This document shows positions 20,866 through 28,989 of a stretch of DNA of 64,000 bases, one piece after another (position 1 is the first letter of the stretch; each line of letters starts with the position of its first letter). The position numbers were made by a program, and so were the translations under genes. This DNA is from Candidatus Caldilinea saccharophila (lineage in GTDB: Bacteria > Chloroflexota > Anaerolineae > Caldilineales > Caldilineaceae): assembly GCA_016710365.1 (NCBI GenBank), contig JADJVW010000004.1, positions 124,001 to 188,000 on the forward strand, in the 5' to 3' direction. Below the pieces are notes generated by a model that saw only the letters and a list, made by a program, of their open reading frames with translations, did not search any database and was not told the origin of the DNA.

Positions 20866-21975
20866 ATGCAACAAGACGAATTCGATGTCATCCGTAGCGG
20901 GGTGAAGGCTGCCTCCCCGATTGGTCGCAGCTTGGTGAACGAAGCGCTCCACCGTCTACAATGGAACGAAAGCCCGGAAGATTTTCCTGCCGATCTGAAA
21001 GAAGAGGTGTTGCAGCGGCTGGCTGTGCTGCCGTGGTCGCGCTATCCGGTCGGTGGGCGGCCCTGGCTGCTGATCGACGCGCTGGCGGCGCACTTTAAGC
21101 TGGCGCCGGAGCAGGTGGTCGTCAGCGAAGGGTCGGCGGACCTGATCAAGGCGATCATGGCGGCGACGCTGCGTCCCGGTGATGTGGTCGTGATGCCGGC
21201 GCCGACCTTCCTGCTCTACCGTCAGAACGCACGCCTGCACGAAGCCGCACTGGTCGAAATTCCGCTGACGGCCGAGAACGGCTACGCGCTGCCTGTGACT
21301 GAACTTGCTGCCGCCGCGCAGGAGTCGCAGGCGCGGCTGGTGGTTTTATGTGCGCCCAACAACCCCACAGGCACTGTCTACGCGGAGTCCGATCTGCGCC
21401 GGCTGGCGCAAGCGACGCCCGGCCTGCTGGTGATCGATGAAGCCTACGCCGAGTTCTGCGACCAGGACCTGACCGGCCTGCTGGAGTTGGGCAATGTCAT
21501 CCTGCTGCGCACCTTTAGCAAGTTTTATGCGATGGCCGGTGTGCGCGTCGGCTATGCGCTCACGTCACCGGCGCTGGCCGCCGAACTGCAAAAGGTGATT
21601 ACCGTCTTCCCGCTCAGCACCTTTAGCGAAGTTGCGGCGCTGGTGGCGCTGAAGCATCGCGATCGTTTTCTCGCCATTCGCGACCGCGTAGTGGATGAGC
21701 GTGAGCGGCTGGCCGCCGCGCTGGCGGCTCTGCCCGGCGTGCGCATCTTTCCCTAGCGGCGCCAACTTTGTGCTTGTCCAACTTTCCCGCCCAAAGCCGA
21801 ACTTCTGCACCATCTCCACCACCAGCACCGCCTGCTCATCTCCGACATGGCGGCCTACCCGGAACTGGTCAACTGTGTGCGCATCAGTGTTGGTGCGCCG
21901 GTGCAGAACGACCGGGTTATCCAAGGATTCAGCGAAACACTGCAAGCGACGGCGCTTGCGCCTTCAACGATCTGA
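20866..21975 (+). CDS. HisC-like aminotransferase (class I/II), two apparent frameshifts
   Basis: PLP aminotransferase of the histidinol-phosphate type, about 368 codons. Start ATG 20866 with GAGG upstream. Visible motifs: SEGSADLIKAIMAATL, CAPNNPTGTVYAESD (PLP-ring Asn), VIDEAYAEFCD (Asp/Tyr), and TFSKFYAMAGVRVGYAL (Schiff-base Lys). The frame breaks at 21753 (extra base in CTTTCCCTAG) and again near 21795. It continues as SGANFVLVQLSRPK, then ELLHHLHHQHRLLISD and VRISVGAPVQNDRVIQGF, so the ends match the family. A second, cluster-linked hisC is at 57972-59091, so this copy may act on another amino acid. Confidence 0.8.
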
Positions 21976-22006
21976 CAAACCGAGGTTCTGTCAGAACCTC
22001 GGTTTG
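21976..22006 (+). terminator. Palindromic hairpin after the aminotransferase
   Basis: CAAACCGAGGTTCTG, one-base loop, then its perfect complement: a 15-bp stem directly after the stop codon. It probably ends the transcript. It resembles the palindrome inside the restriction-modification gene at 38140-38170, so it may belong to a dispersed family. Confidence 0.65.
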
Positions 22007-22099
22007 TGGCGCCAGGCATTTCCGTTTAATCGTTTCTACATCTCGCCTGCTGGCGCTCATGTTGCAGCCATCTACAGGCTTCAAAGGTAAGGAGGAAGT

Positions 22100-22657
22100 A
22101 TGGAACCTGTCACTCCTTTCGACTGGCAACGACTTTTTATTGGCAATGAGCCACCACTTTTTTTCCTGGAAATCATTTTTCGCGTCATTATGATCTACGC
22201 CTTCACCGTGGTCGCCCTGCGTTACATGGGCAAGCGCGGTCAGCGGCAGATGTCTCCCTTTGAGTTTGTGCTGATCATCGCGCTCGGTTCAGCCACCGGC
22301 GACTCGATGTTTTACCCGGAGGTGCCGATCCTCTACGCGTGGCTCGTTGTCCTGGTGGTGGTTCTGCTCGATCGGCTGCTGGCTGATCTGCAGATGCGCT
22401 CGCACAAGGTCAACACTTTCCTGGAGGGCAACCCACGATTGCTGGTGCGCGAGGGCAAGATCCTCGATGAGAACCTGTATAAGGAACGACTGCGCCGTGA
22501 GGAATTGCTCGGCCTGCTGCGCGAGCAGGAGATTGCCAATACGGGTGAAGTGCAGTACGTCTTTCTGGAGCGCACCGGCAGCCTCGGTCTCTTCCGATCG
22601 TCTAATGCGGAGCAGTACGCGGGTGTGAGCACCTACCCAGACGACAGCAAGGAGTAA
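22100..22657 (+). CDS. DUF421 (YetF-like) membrane protein
   Basis: Integral membrane protein of 185 residues in the DUF421 family. Three hydrophobic segments lie in the first 90 residues. The family motif is seen as RYMGKRGQRQMSPFEFVLII, followed by ALGSATGDSMFYPEVPI. The cytoplasmic part (95-185) starts at SHKVNTFLEGNPRLLVREGK, then the LRREELLGLLREQEI helix, and ends VQYVFLERTGSLGLF. Function unknown; family members are linked to stress or spore germination in Bacillus. GGAGG precedes the start. It overlaps nothing and is followed eight bases later by a tautomerase gene. Confidence 0.87.
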   Translation: MEPVTPFDWQRLFIGNEPPLFFLEIIFRVIMIYAFTVVALRYMGKRGQRQMSPFEFVLIIALGSATGDSMFYPEVPILYAWLVVLVVVLLDRLLADLQMRSHKVNTFLEGNPRLLVREGKILDENLYKERLRREELLGLLREQEIANTGEVQYVFLERTGSLGLFRSSNAEQYAGVSTYPDDSKE

Positions 22658-22664
22658 CAGCCTG

Positions 22665-23111
22665 ATGCCTTACCTGCGAATCTCTTGTCCGGCGCTGGAT
22701 GCTGCGCAGCGGCGCCACATGGCCGAGGAGTTAACCGCCGCCATCACCGATCTCTTCTACAACCCGCGCACCCAGCTTAGCCGTGAGGAGCTGCGCGAGC
22801 GCACCACCGTGCACTTCTTTCCCTACGCCGAGGGCGAGATCTTTATCGGCGCGCGCACGCCAGCGACGCGCGGCCACACCGACATCACGGTGGAGTTGTC
22901 TGACTGGAGCATGTCGGTGGCGCAGCAGCGCAAGGTGGCCGTCGATCTGACGCCGCGCCTGGCCGCGCTCTTTGGCGTGCCGCCCGACCAGCTTGACGCC
23001 ATCAATATCCGCTTTCACTCCTACTCGCCGACTGACTTTGCGGTTGGCGGCAAGCTGCTGTCCGACATGGTCCCGCGTATCGGGCAGTTCATGAAGCGGC
23101 TCTTTGGGTGA
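22665..23111 (+). CDS. Tautomerase-superfamily protein
   Basis: Protein of 148 residues starting MPYLRISCPAL, so Pro is the first residue after Met removal, as required for the catalytic base of 4-oxalocrotonate tautomerase-like enzymes. Two beta-alpha-beta-like halves are visible, the second around TDITVELSDWSMSVAQQRKV. Length fits the two-unit (MIF-like or cis-CaaD-like) group rather than the 60-residue 4-OT type. The substrate is unknown. Probably co-transcribed with the DUF421 gene. Confidence 0.65.
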   Translation: MPYLRISCPALDAAQRRHMAEELTAAITDLFYNPRTQLSREELRERTTVHFFPYAEGEIFIGARTPATRGHTDITVELSDWSMSVAQQRKVAVDLTPRLAALFGVPPDQLDAINIRFHSYSPTDFAVGGKLLSDMVPRIGQFMKRLFG

Positions 23112-23118
23112 GAAAGAC

Positions 23119-23215
23119 TTTGACGCAGAGGTGCAGAGAAACGCAGAGAATCACTCAAAAATATCTCCTTGCTCTTTTCTGCAAACCTCTGCCTCCCCGC
23201 GCCTCGGCGTCAAAA
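23119..23215. repeat. GCAGAG-type intergenic inverted repeat
   Basis: TTTGACGCAGAGGTGCAGAG at the left is matched in inverse by CCTCTGCCTCCCCGCGCCTC followed by GGCGTCAAA at the right. It lies between convergent genes and may serve as a two-way terminator. Related to the copy at 8441-8480. Confidence 0.65.
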
Positions 23216-23224
23216 TCAGATAGA

Positions 23225-24190
23225 TCAAAGCGAGAGTCGTCCTGACGCCAGCGCCGCGCCAAAGAGCTCAATGGTTTCGGCCACGCCTTCGCGCAGCGGC
23301 GTGACGGGCAGCGGGCCGAGCGCGGCCTGCACCGCGCGGTCGTCCCACTCCTCCGGGTAGGGCAGACTCTGCTGATCGTAGGTGATCTGCCCGCGCAGCG
23401 CGGGCGCGGCCGCTTCGATGGCGGCGACGACTTCCGCCATGCGCACCACGCTGCCGCGCAGGTTATAGACCGCCGCACCTTGCCCCGGCGTCTGCATCGC
23501 CTGGATCAGCGCGGCCGCCACATCGGCCGCGTACTGCATGTCGCAGCGGCCGCCGTAAGCGATGTGATAGGGTTGCCCGGCCGCGGCGGCCAGCATCGCC
23601 TTGGTCGGGCTGGAGGTCATGCCCTGGTCGCGGCCCGCGCCGTAGACGACGTAGGGGCGCAGCGCGATGCTGCTGATGCCGTGATCGTGCCAGTAGACAT
23701 TGGCGATGCCCTCGTCGGCCTGCTTGAAGACGCCGTAGAGGGTGCGCGGGCACAGCGGCGCGTCGTCGCTGACCGGGCCGGGCGGATATTCCTCGGCCGG
23801 CCCGTAGACTGCGATGCTGCTGGCGTAGACCACGTGACGGATGCCGGCCTTGCGCGCGGCTTCAAAGATGTTGACCGCACCGACCACATTGACGCGCGCA
23901 CCCAGCACCGGGTTGGCCTTGCAGGCCGGAATTTGCAGCGCGGCCAGATGGATCACCTGGGTGGCGGCGCTGGCGCTGAACGCAGCCTCGACCGCAGCCG
24001 GGTCGGTGATATCCCCGTGCAGAAAGCGGATACGCTCGATCTCGTCGTCCGTCATGATCAGGCGCATCCGCTGCGCGTCGTCGGAGAGATCAAGGACGCT
24101 GACCGCGGCGCCGGCGCGCACAAGCTGGCGCACGGTCCACGCGCCGATGCAGCCAAGCGCGCCGGTGATGAGAATAGAGGAGTGATTCAT
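23225..24190 (-). CDS. NAD-dependent epimerase/dehydratase (extended SDR)
   Basis: Nucleotide-sugar epimerase/dehydratase-like protein of 321 residues. Rossmann motif ITGALGCIGAWTVRQLVRAG (residues 8-27) is of the GxxGxxG type. HLAALQIPA follows the fourth strand, YASSIAVYGP holds the catalytic Ser/Thr position, and TLYGVFKQADE gives the YxxxK pair. The C-terminal substrate domain is complete. It is the last gene of a minus-strand run after patatin and rsmI. Substrate unknown. Confidence 0.88.
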   Translation of the reverse strand: MNHSSILITGALGCIGAWTVRQLVRAGAAVSVLDLSDDAQRMRLIMTDDEIERIRFLHGDITDPAAVEAAFSASAATQVIHLAALQIPACKANPVLGARVNVVGAVNIFEAARKAGIRHVVYASSIAVYGPAEEYPPGPVSDDAPLCPRTLYGVFKQADEGIANVYWHDHGISSIALRPYVVYGAGRDQGMTSSPTKAMLAAAAGQPYHIAYGGRCDMQYAADVAAALIQAMQTPGQGAAVYNLRGSVVRMAEVVAAIEAAAPALRGQITYDQQSLPYPEEWDDRAVQAALGPLPVTPLREGVAETIELFGAALASGRLSL

Positions 24191-24247
24191 GCTATCTTAT
24201 CCGGCTGAAACGGAGCGGGCGAATTTGGGCATATCTGGTCTTTCTCC

Positions 24248-25159
24248 TCACAGCCCCACCATATACGGCGGCACATAAGGCGTCGCCCCGGGCAGGTCGG
24301 GCGCGGGCGCGGCGCCGGCCAGCATGGGCGCCATCGGCGCGGGCGCGGCCAGATAGGCTTGGGCCGCAGCATAACCCTGCGCCACCATCTTCTCGCTGTG
24401 GCTGAAATCGAAGAAGGAAATTTTGGCGTCAGTCTGTACGGGGATGTGGTGCATGTCCACCTTGTCATCGGCCTTAGCGCGGGCGATGTCCTGCAAGATG
24501 TTCTGCGCCAGCATGGTGGAAATAGTGCGCATCAGCACCTCCAGCACGCCATGCGCCGGGCTGAGGATCTGCTCGTTGTAGCCGGCGTTGATTACGTAGA
24601 CGGTGGTGGCGCCGTGGTCGATCGCCACGCTGACCGGCACGTTGGCGACGACCCCGCCGTCGACGAGCTGCGCCTGGCCGTAGGCGACTGGCGGATGGAC
24701 GACCGGCACCGACGCGCTGGCCTGCACGGCATCGATCAGCGCGGCCTCTGGCTTGTCGCCAAAAACATAGAGCCGGCTGGTGCGCAGGTCGGTGGCGGTG
24801 GTGTAGAGCGGCAGCTTGCATTGGCCAAAGGTCTTTACATCAGGCGGCAGCGCGCGTTGCAGCAACTTGCGCATGCCGTCACCCGTGAAGAGGCTGTTGT
24901 TCTTGCTTTTCAGCCGCCACAGAATTTGCAAAATGCCTTCCGGGTAGATCTCATCTGCCTGGACCGATGTCCACAAATCTTCCATCGCCTGGGTGGTGGC
25001 GACGGTGGCGCCGTGCGCGGCCAGGAAGCCGCTGTTGATGGCGCCGGCCGAGGTGCCGACGACAAAGTCGGGCTGGATGCCCGCTTCGAGCAGCGCACGC
25101 ACCGCGCCTACCTGCAACGGGCCGCGATTGCCCGCACCACTCAACACAAATGCGATCAT
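24248..25159 (-). CDS. Patatin-like phospholipase
   Basis: Lipid acyl hydrolase of the patatin/RssA group, 303 residues. The glycine-rich oxyanion loop is SGAGNRGPLQVGAVRALLEA (8-27), the nucleophile is in GTSAGAINSG at about residue 38, and the catalytic Asp is in VDGGVVANVPV near 170. The last 30 residues are an Ala/Pro-rich tail (LAAPAPMAPMLAGAAPAPDL). Its start overlaps the rsmI stop by four bases, so the two are coupled. No signal peptide, so it acts in the cytosol. Confidence 0.9.
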   Translation of the reverse strand: MIAFVLSGAGNRGPLQVGAVRALLEAGIQPDFVVGTSAGAINSGFLAAHGATVATTQAMEDLWTSVQADEIYPEGILQILWRLKSKNNSLFTGDGMRKLLQRALPPDVKTFGQCKLPLYTTATDLRTSRLYVFGDKPEAALIDAVQASASVPVVHPPVAYGQAQLVDGGVVANVPVSVAIDHGATTVYVINAGYNEQILSPAHGVLEVLMRTISTMLAQNILQDIARAKADDKVDMHHIPVQTDAKISFFDFSHSEKMVAQGYAAAQAYLAAPAPMAPMLAGAAPAPDLPGATPYVPPYMVGL

Positions 25160-25902
25160 GAGTTTCTCCTTTGACTTTCGATGTCCTCATCCTCAACGTC
25201 TTCCCCTTCGACCATTTCAGCTTCAGGCAGGACGCTGCCTGCGCCGCCGATGACGACGATAAACTCGCCCTTCAGCTTACCCTGTTGTTGTACAAAAGAC
25301 AACAGGGTCGAAAGCGGCGCCCGTTCGACCTTCTCATAAAGCTTGGTGAGATCGTTGGCGAGCGCGGCCGGGCGGTCACCGTAGACGGCCAGCGCATCTT
25401 CAAGGAAAGCGGCCAGCCGGAAGGGGCTTTCGTAGAAGATCAGCGTGTGCGGGGAGTCTCTGTCCACCTCGAGGAAACGCTGGCGCTGCCCGCTTTTGCG
25501 CGGGGGAAAGCCGCGGAAGGTGAAGCTGTGCAGCGGCAGGCCGGAGAGCACCACCGCCATAATCAGCCCCGTTGGGCCGGGGATCATCGTCGCCGGGATG
25601 TCGGCCTCGATCGCACGGCGCATGAGCGAGAAACCGGGGTCGGAGATGCCGGGCGTGCCCGCGTCGGTGACCAGCGCCACCGAGGAGCCGCTTTGCAGCA
25701 GCCCGATGATGCGCTCGCCCGCGCGCTGCTCATTGTGCTCGTGAAAGGCGATTTGCGGTTTGTGGATGTCGAAGTGCTTGAGCAACACGCCGGTCGTGCG
25801 CGTGTCCTCGCTGGCGATGTAGTCAACCGCGCGCAAGGTTTCCAACGCGCGCAGCGTGATGTCGCCGAGATTGCCGATGGGTGTTGCGACGAGATAGAGC
25901 AT
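25156..25902 (-). CDS. rsmI: 16S rRNA (cytidine(1402)-2'-O)-methyltransferase
   Basis: SAM-dependent tetrapyrrole-methylase-fold enzyme, 248 residues. It begins MLYLVATPIGNLGDITLRAL and has the family blocks EDTRTTGVLLKHFDIHKP, TDAGTPGISDPGFSL, and FYESPFRLAAFLED. It 2'-O-methylates C1402 in the ribosomal decoding centre. The C-terminal tail from about 230 is acidic (VEGEDVEDEDIES). It is a few codons shorter than E. coli RsmI. Intact. Confidence 0.92.
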   Translation of the reverse strand: MLYLVATPIGNLGDITLRALETLRAVDYIASEDTRTTGVLLKHFDIHKPQIAFHEHNEQRAGERIIGLLQSGSSVALVTDAGTPGISDPGFSLMRRAIEADIPATMIPGPTGLIMAVVLSGLPLHSFTFRGFPPRKSGQRQRFLEVDRDSPHTLIFYESPFRLAAFLEDALAVYGDRPAALANDLTKLYEKVERAPLSTLLSFVQQQGKLKGEFIVVIGGAGSVLPEAEMVEGEDVEDEDIESQRRNS

Positions 25903-25933
25903 TATTTATTGACGCCAAGACGCATCGAGAGCA

Positions 25934-26365
25934 CTAGTCCAGGTGGGCGTAATTCTGTCCGTAGATTTGGTAGGGACAGGCCCCGGTGCCTGTCCAGCTT
26001 CCGGGCGCACACGGGGGGTGCGCCCCTACCAGGCAACCAATGAGGTATTTCAGCCCGTGTGTACTAGCCTGCCATTGTAACGACTTCTCGATCCAGCCGC
26101 GCACCGATCTCATCTTCTGCCACATCAGGTCATAGTCCATTTGCAGGCCAAGCCAGAATTGTGGTGACATCGTAAAGTAGCGCGCCAGACGCAATGCAGT
26201 GTCTGCCGTAACCCGCCGCTTGCCCTGCACAATCTCATTGATGCGTCGTGTAGGCGCCCGGATCGAGAGCGCAAGTTGGTTTTGGCTCAGCGCCATTGGC
26301 TTGAGGAATTCTTCCAGCAGCACTTCACCAGGAAGGATGGGATTCAGCTTCTCTGCATCGCTCAT
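25934..26365 (-). CDS. higA: HigA-family antitoxin (XRE) with repeat-derived tail
   Basis: DNA-binding antitoxin and autorepressor of the HigBA toxin-antitoxin type, 143 residues against about 100 usual. The signature runs PILPGEVLLEEFLKPMALSQ, then RRINEIVQGKRRVTADTALR (helix-turn-helix) and LARYFTMSPQFWLGLQ. The normal end falls near residue 105. The last 35 or so codons cross a compound palindromic repeat (25969-26030), giving an odd tail GAHPPCAPGSWTGTGACPYQ. It follows its toxin gene by ten bases. The partner toxin is disrupted, so the antitoxin is now an orphan. Confidence 0.85.
   Translation of the reverse strand: MSDAEKLNPILPGEVLLEEFLKPMALSQNQLALSIRAPTRRINEIVQGKRRVTADTALRLARYFTMSPQFWLGLQMDYDLMWQKMRSVRGWIEKSLQWQASTHGLKYLIGCLVGAHPPCAPGSWTGTGACPYQIYGQNYAHLD
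25969..26030. repeat. Compound palindromic repeat inside the 3' end of higA
   Basis: GGTAGGG at one end and CCCCTACC at the other enclose two hairpins: GGACAGG/CCTGTCC and GGGCGCAC/GTGCGCCC. It reads in frame with higA and replaces its normal stop region. Confidence 0.65.
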
Positions 26366-26374
26366 GTTCTGACC

Positions 26375-26758
26375 TCAGTGATAATCCACGATCTCCACAT
26401 CTACGGCGTCGGCGTTTTCCCACGCAAAGCAAATCCGCCATTGGTCGTTAATGCGAATACTATGCTGACCCGCACGATTGCCGGAAAGTCGCTCCAGCCG
26501 ATTGGCAGGTGGCACGCGCAAATCTTGCAGATTTTGCGCACGATTCAACATGCAACTATCTTTGCACTTTTTCAGTTTCACCAGAGGTAGCGGCTGCCAT
26601 CAGTGTGCATCCGCTCCAGAGGTAGGATCGAAAAGTGCAAAGATAGTGAACATGCGTAGCTTTCTCAGCGCTGCTTGTTGAATCTGCGGTGGCAACCGCC
26701 GCGAACGCTGCCGGTTGAAGATACTTTCCTCTTCTTTGTCCTTGAAGTTGCGTATCAC
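26375..26758 (-). pseudogene. higB: HigB-family toxin gene disrupted by a 95-bp MITE
   Basis: RelE-fold mRNA interferase. From GTG 26758 the frame reads VIRNFKDKEEESIFNRQRSR, then RLPPQIQQAALRKLRM. It then enters the MITE and stops after 17 foreign codons. After the MITE the toxin resumes as MLNRAQNLQDLRVPPANRLE...HSIRINDQWRICFAWENADA and ends EIVDYH, the usual HigB tail. Joining the two parts gives a normal 90-residue HigB. The insertion plus duplication is 102 bp, a multiple of three, but an in-frame TGA lies inside. The toxin is therefore inactive. Confidence 0.85.
26554..26648. mobile_element. 95-bp MITE with 7-bp target duplication
   Basis: The ends are AACTATCTTTGCACTTTTTC and, in complement, CACTATCTTTGCACTTTTCG. 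The direct repeat AACATGC flanks the element at 26547-26553 and 26649-26655. Inside, CCAGAGGTAG occurs twice in the same direction. It has no coding capacity, so it must have been moved by a transposase encoded elsewhere. Confidence 0.85.
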
Positions 26759-26848
26759 AGCAGCAGTCTATAACGCACAACGTTAAACGTCAAGGAATCA
26801 GGAGAAGTCAGCCAGGGCGATCATGCGCAATTCGCATTCTACCCACGA

Positions 26849-27767
26849 TTACGGCAGCTTGTTGCCGGCCGCCAGATAGAGGTCGTACCATTCTTTGCGC
26901 GTCAATTTGATGTCCGCGGCCTGGGCAATGTCGCGCACGCGCTGCGGCGTCGTCGTGCCGATGATCGGCTGCATCTTGGCCGGATGGCGCAGCAGCCAAG
27001 CAATGGCGATCGCTGTATTGGGTGCGCCCTTTGCTTCGACCAGCGTATCGATGGCACGATTCAGCTCGGGGAACTTGTCGTTGTCCAGGAAGACGCCCTC
27101 GAAGAAGCCATACTGGAAGGGCGACCACGGCTGGATGGTGATGTCGTGCAGCCGGCAATACTCCAGAATGCCGCCGTCGTGGACGATGGAAGGGGGATTC
27201 TCCATGTTGACGTTGAAGCCGGCGTCGATCATGCCGGTGTTGGTCAGGCTGAGCTGGAGTTGATTGGCGATGAGCGGCTGATCGACATATTTGTACAGCA
27301 GCTCGATCTGGCCGGGATTCAGGTTGCTGACGCCGAAGTGGCGCACCTTGCCACTCTGCTCCAACTGCATGAACGCATCGGCGATCTCCTCCGGCTCCAT
27401 CAGCGTGTCCGGGCTGGTGCAGCAGCAGCACGTCCAGGTAGTCGGTTTGCAGACGCCGCAGGCTGCCCTCGACCGCCTCCAGAATGTGCTCGCGCGAGAA
27501 GTCGAACATTCCCTGGCGAATGCCGCACTTGGACTGGATCAGGATGTCCTCGCGGCTGGTGGAGGACCTTGCCAGCGCCTTGGCGAAAACCTCTTCCGAT
27601 TTGCCGCCGGCATAGATGTCGGCGTGGTCGAAGAAGTCGATGCCGCTCTCCAGCGCCGCAGCCAACAGCGCATCCGCCTCCGCATCGCTCATCCCGCCGA
27701 TGCGCATACAGCCCAGGCTGATCTCCGACGCCAGCAGACCGGACTTCCCAATATCGATTTTGTGCAT
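26849..27767 (-). CDS. Aldo/keto reductase (YdhF-like), one apparent frameshift
   Basis: NADPH-dependent oxidoreductase, about 306 codons. Start ATG 27767 follows GGAGG. The first part has LGCMRIGGMSDAEADALL and GIDFFDHADIYAGGKSEEVF (catalytic Asp and Tyr), and ILIQSKCGIRQG (catalytic Lys). The frame breaks near 27415 inside LLLHxPDTLMEPEEIADAF (catalytic His), where one extra base is present. The second part holds VRHFGVSNLNPGQIELL, PWSPFQYGFFEGVF and PIIGTTTPQRVRDIAQA. Close in pattern to the E. coli YdhF group. Substrate unknown. Confidence 0.87.
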
Positions 27768-27871
27768 TACTGCCTCCTGATATTAAAAGATGGTGATTGA
27801 TTTTTGAAACTCTGCTATAGGACGCAGAGCAGGCGGAGTGAGCTAGCGCATCTTCTCTTCCCACGGAATCC

Positions 27872-28375
27872 TCATGCGGTGGGCCGCCTCGCCTGCTGTC
27901 CCAGAAACAAGTGTAGCTGCGCCGCGTGCTCCTGCACATGGCGCATGGTGTACAGCAGCAACTCTGCAAAGGGCGCGTCTCCCCAGGGAAAGCGACATAT
28001 TCGGTCTGCCTCTTCGCTTGACAGCGTAGCAATGGTCTCCTGGTATTGCTGGCGGCAACTTTTCGAGTAGTCGAGCAGTTCTGCGCGCGTGTAAATGCGT
28101 GGGAGCACTTCGTTTGCCTCCATCTCCACCAGATCAAAGGGCTCAGGTGGGGAAAAGCCCTCTTCCGCTCCGGTCAGGTGGAGGTCCAGCCAAAAAAGCG
28201 TGTGGTAGCACAAATACCAATAGGCCGAGAACCCTGCTGCCACCCACTGTCCTGGCTCATCTTCCCACAAACGTTCTTCCCAGAGTTCGTCAGGACAGTC
28301 GCGCAGCGCACTGTCAAATGAGTCGAGAGTTGCGGCAAATTGTCGCCATAGCATCTGATTGTCAATGATAGTCAT
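27872..28375 (-). CDS. DinB-superfamily protein
   Basis: Four-helix-bundle protein of the DinB/YfiT superfamily, 167 residues. Candidate metal-binding His residues are in YLCYHTLFWLDLHLTG (about 57-72) and MRHVQEHAAQLHLFLGQ (about 143-159). Such proteins often act as thiol-dependent transferases or are of unknown role. The helices are rich in Trp and Leu. It stands between the aldo/keto reductase and the DUF1905 gene on the same strand, with gaps of about 40-100 bases. Confidence 0.75.
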   Translation of the reverse strand: MTIIDNQMLWRQFAATLDSFDSALRDCPDELWEERLWEDEPGQWVAAGFSAYWYLCYHTLFWLDLHLTGAEEGFSPPEPFDLVEMEANEVLPRIYTRAELLDYSKSCRQQYQETIATLSSEEADRICRFPWGDAPFAELLLYTMRHVQEHAAQLHLFLGQQARRPTA

Positions 28376-28417
28376 GACCAGCCTCCTCGCGATGGGAGAA
28401 CAACCATTCGCTTTATT

Positions 28418-28705
28418 TTATAGACGAACTTCGAGCCGCACAGTCACATCTTCGCCCTCTTGAAGGCTTTGCGATTTTTGGACGCTCATTTTAATTGGCA
28501 CAAGGTAACGTCCCTCCTTGGGGATCAGGGAAGTTTTCCATTCCGTCTTGCCAATCCACGCCTGGACGGGAATGACGCCCCAGCCATAGGTGACTCGGGC
28601 GGAGATCGCCCGCAAGGCGCGGCTCGGATCTTCCGGGACGGCAACGAAGATAAAGGGCGCCGGGCCGCGCCAGGTAAAAATTTTGCCTTCGAACTCGATG
28701 ATCAT
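28418..28705 (-). CDS. DUF1905-domain protein
   Basis: A 95-residue beta-barrel protein. It starts IIEFEGKIFTWRGPAPFIFV and contains SARVTYGWGVIPVQAWIGKT and LPKEGRYLVPIK-like text (SLIPKEGRYLVPIKMSV), the pattern of DUF1905. Function unknown. Complete and short, in the same run as the DinB gene. Confidence 0.75.
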   Translation of the reverse strand: MIIEFEGKIFTWRGPAPFIFVAVPEDPSRALRAISARVTYGWGVIPVQAWIGKTEWKTSLIPKEGRYLVPIKMSVQKSQSLQEGEDVTVRLEVRL

Positions 28706-28904
28706 GGGTGCATTATATCAGGTTGAGGATGATGCGCCTCATCAAAACAAAGAGGCGCGAACGCCGTTGTCTTTGCGCAGTCTGAGAGTAGACGCTTTTC
28801 AAAAGCCAAGTAAGGTGAAAGAGCAGAGTGAGCGCCTGAGCGGGAGTGCAGCAAAGCTACGTTGCTGAATCAAGCATCCTCAGATGCTAGCCAAACTTCA
28901 ACGT

Positions 28905-28940
28905 CAAAGCGCCCGACGCCAAGCAGCGTCGGGCGCTTTG
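28905..28940. terminator. Strong hairpin terminator after the WD40/lectin gene
   Basis: CAAAGCGCCCGACGC (28905-28919), loop CAAGCA, and its perfect complement (28926-28940) form a 15-bp stem. It lies 50 bases past the stop of the large minus-strand gene. The rest of the gap 28706-28989 holds nothing recognised. Confidence 0.75.
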
Positions 28941-28989
28941 ACTGTGTATAAACTTTTACCAGGTCAACTCTGGCTCAGGCAGGGCAATG

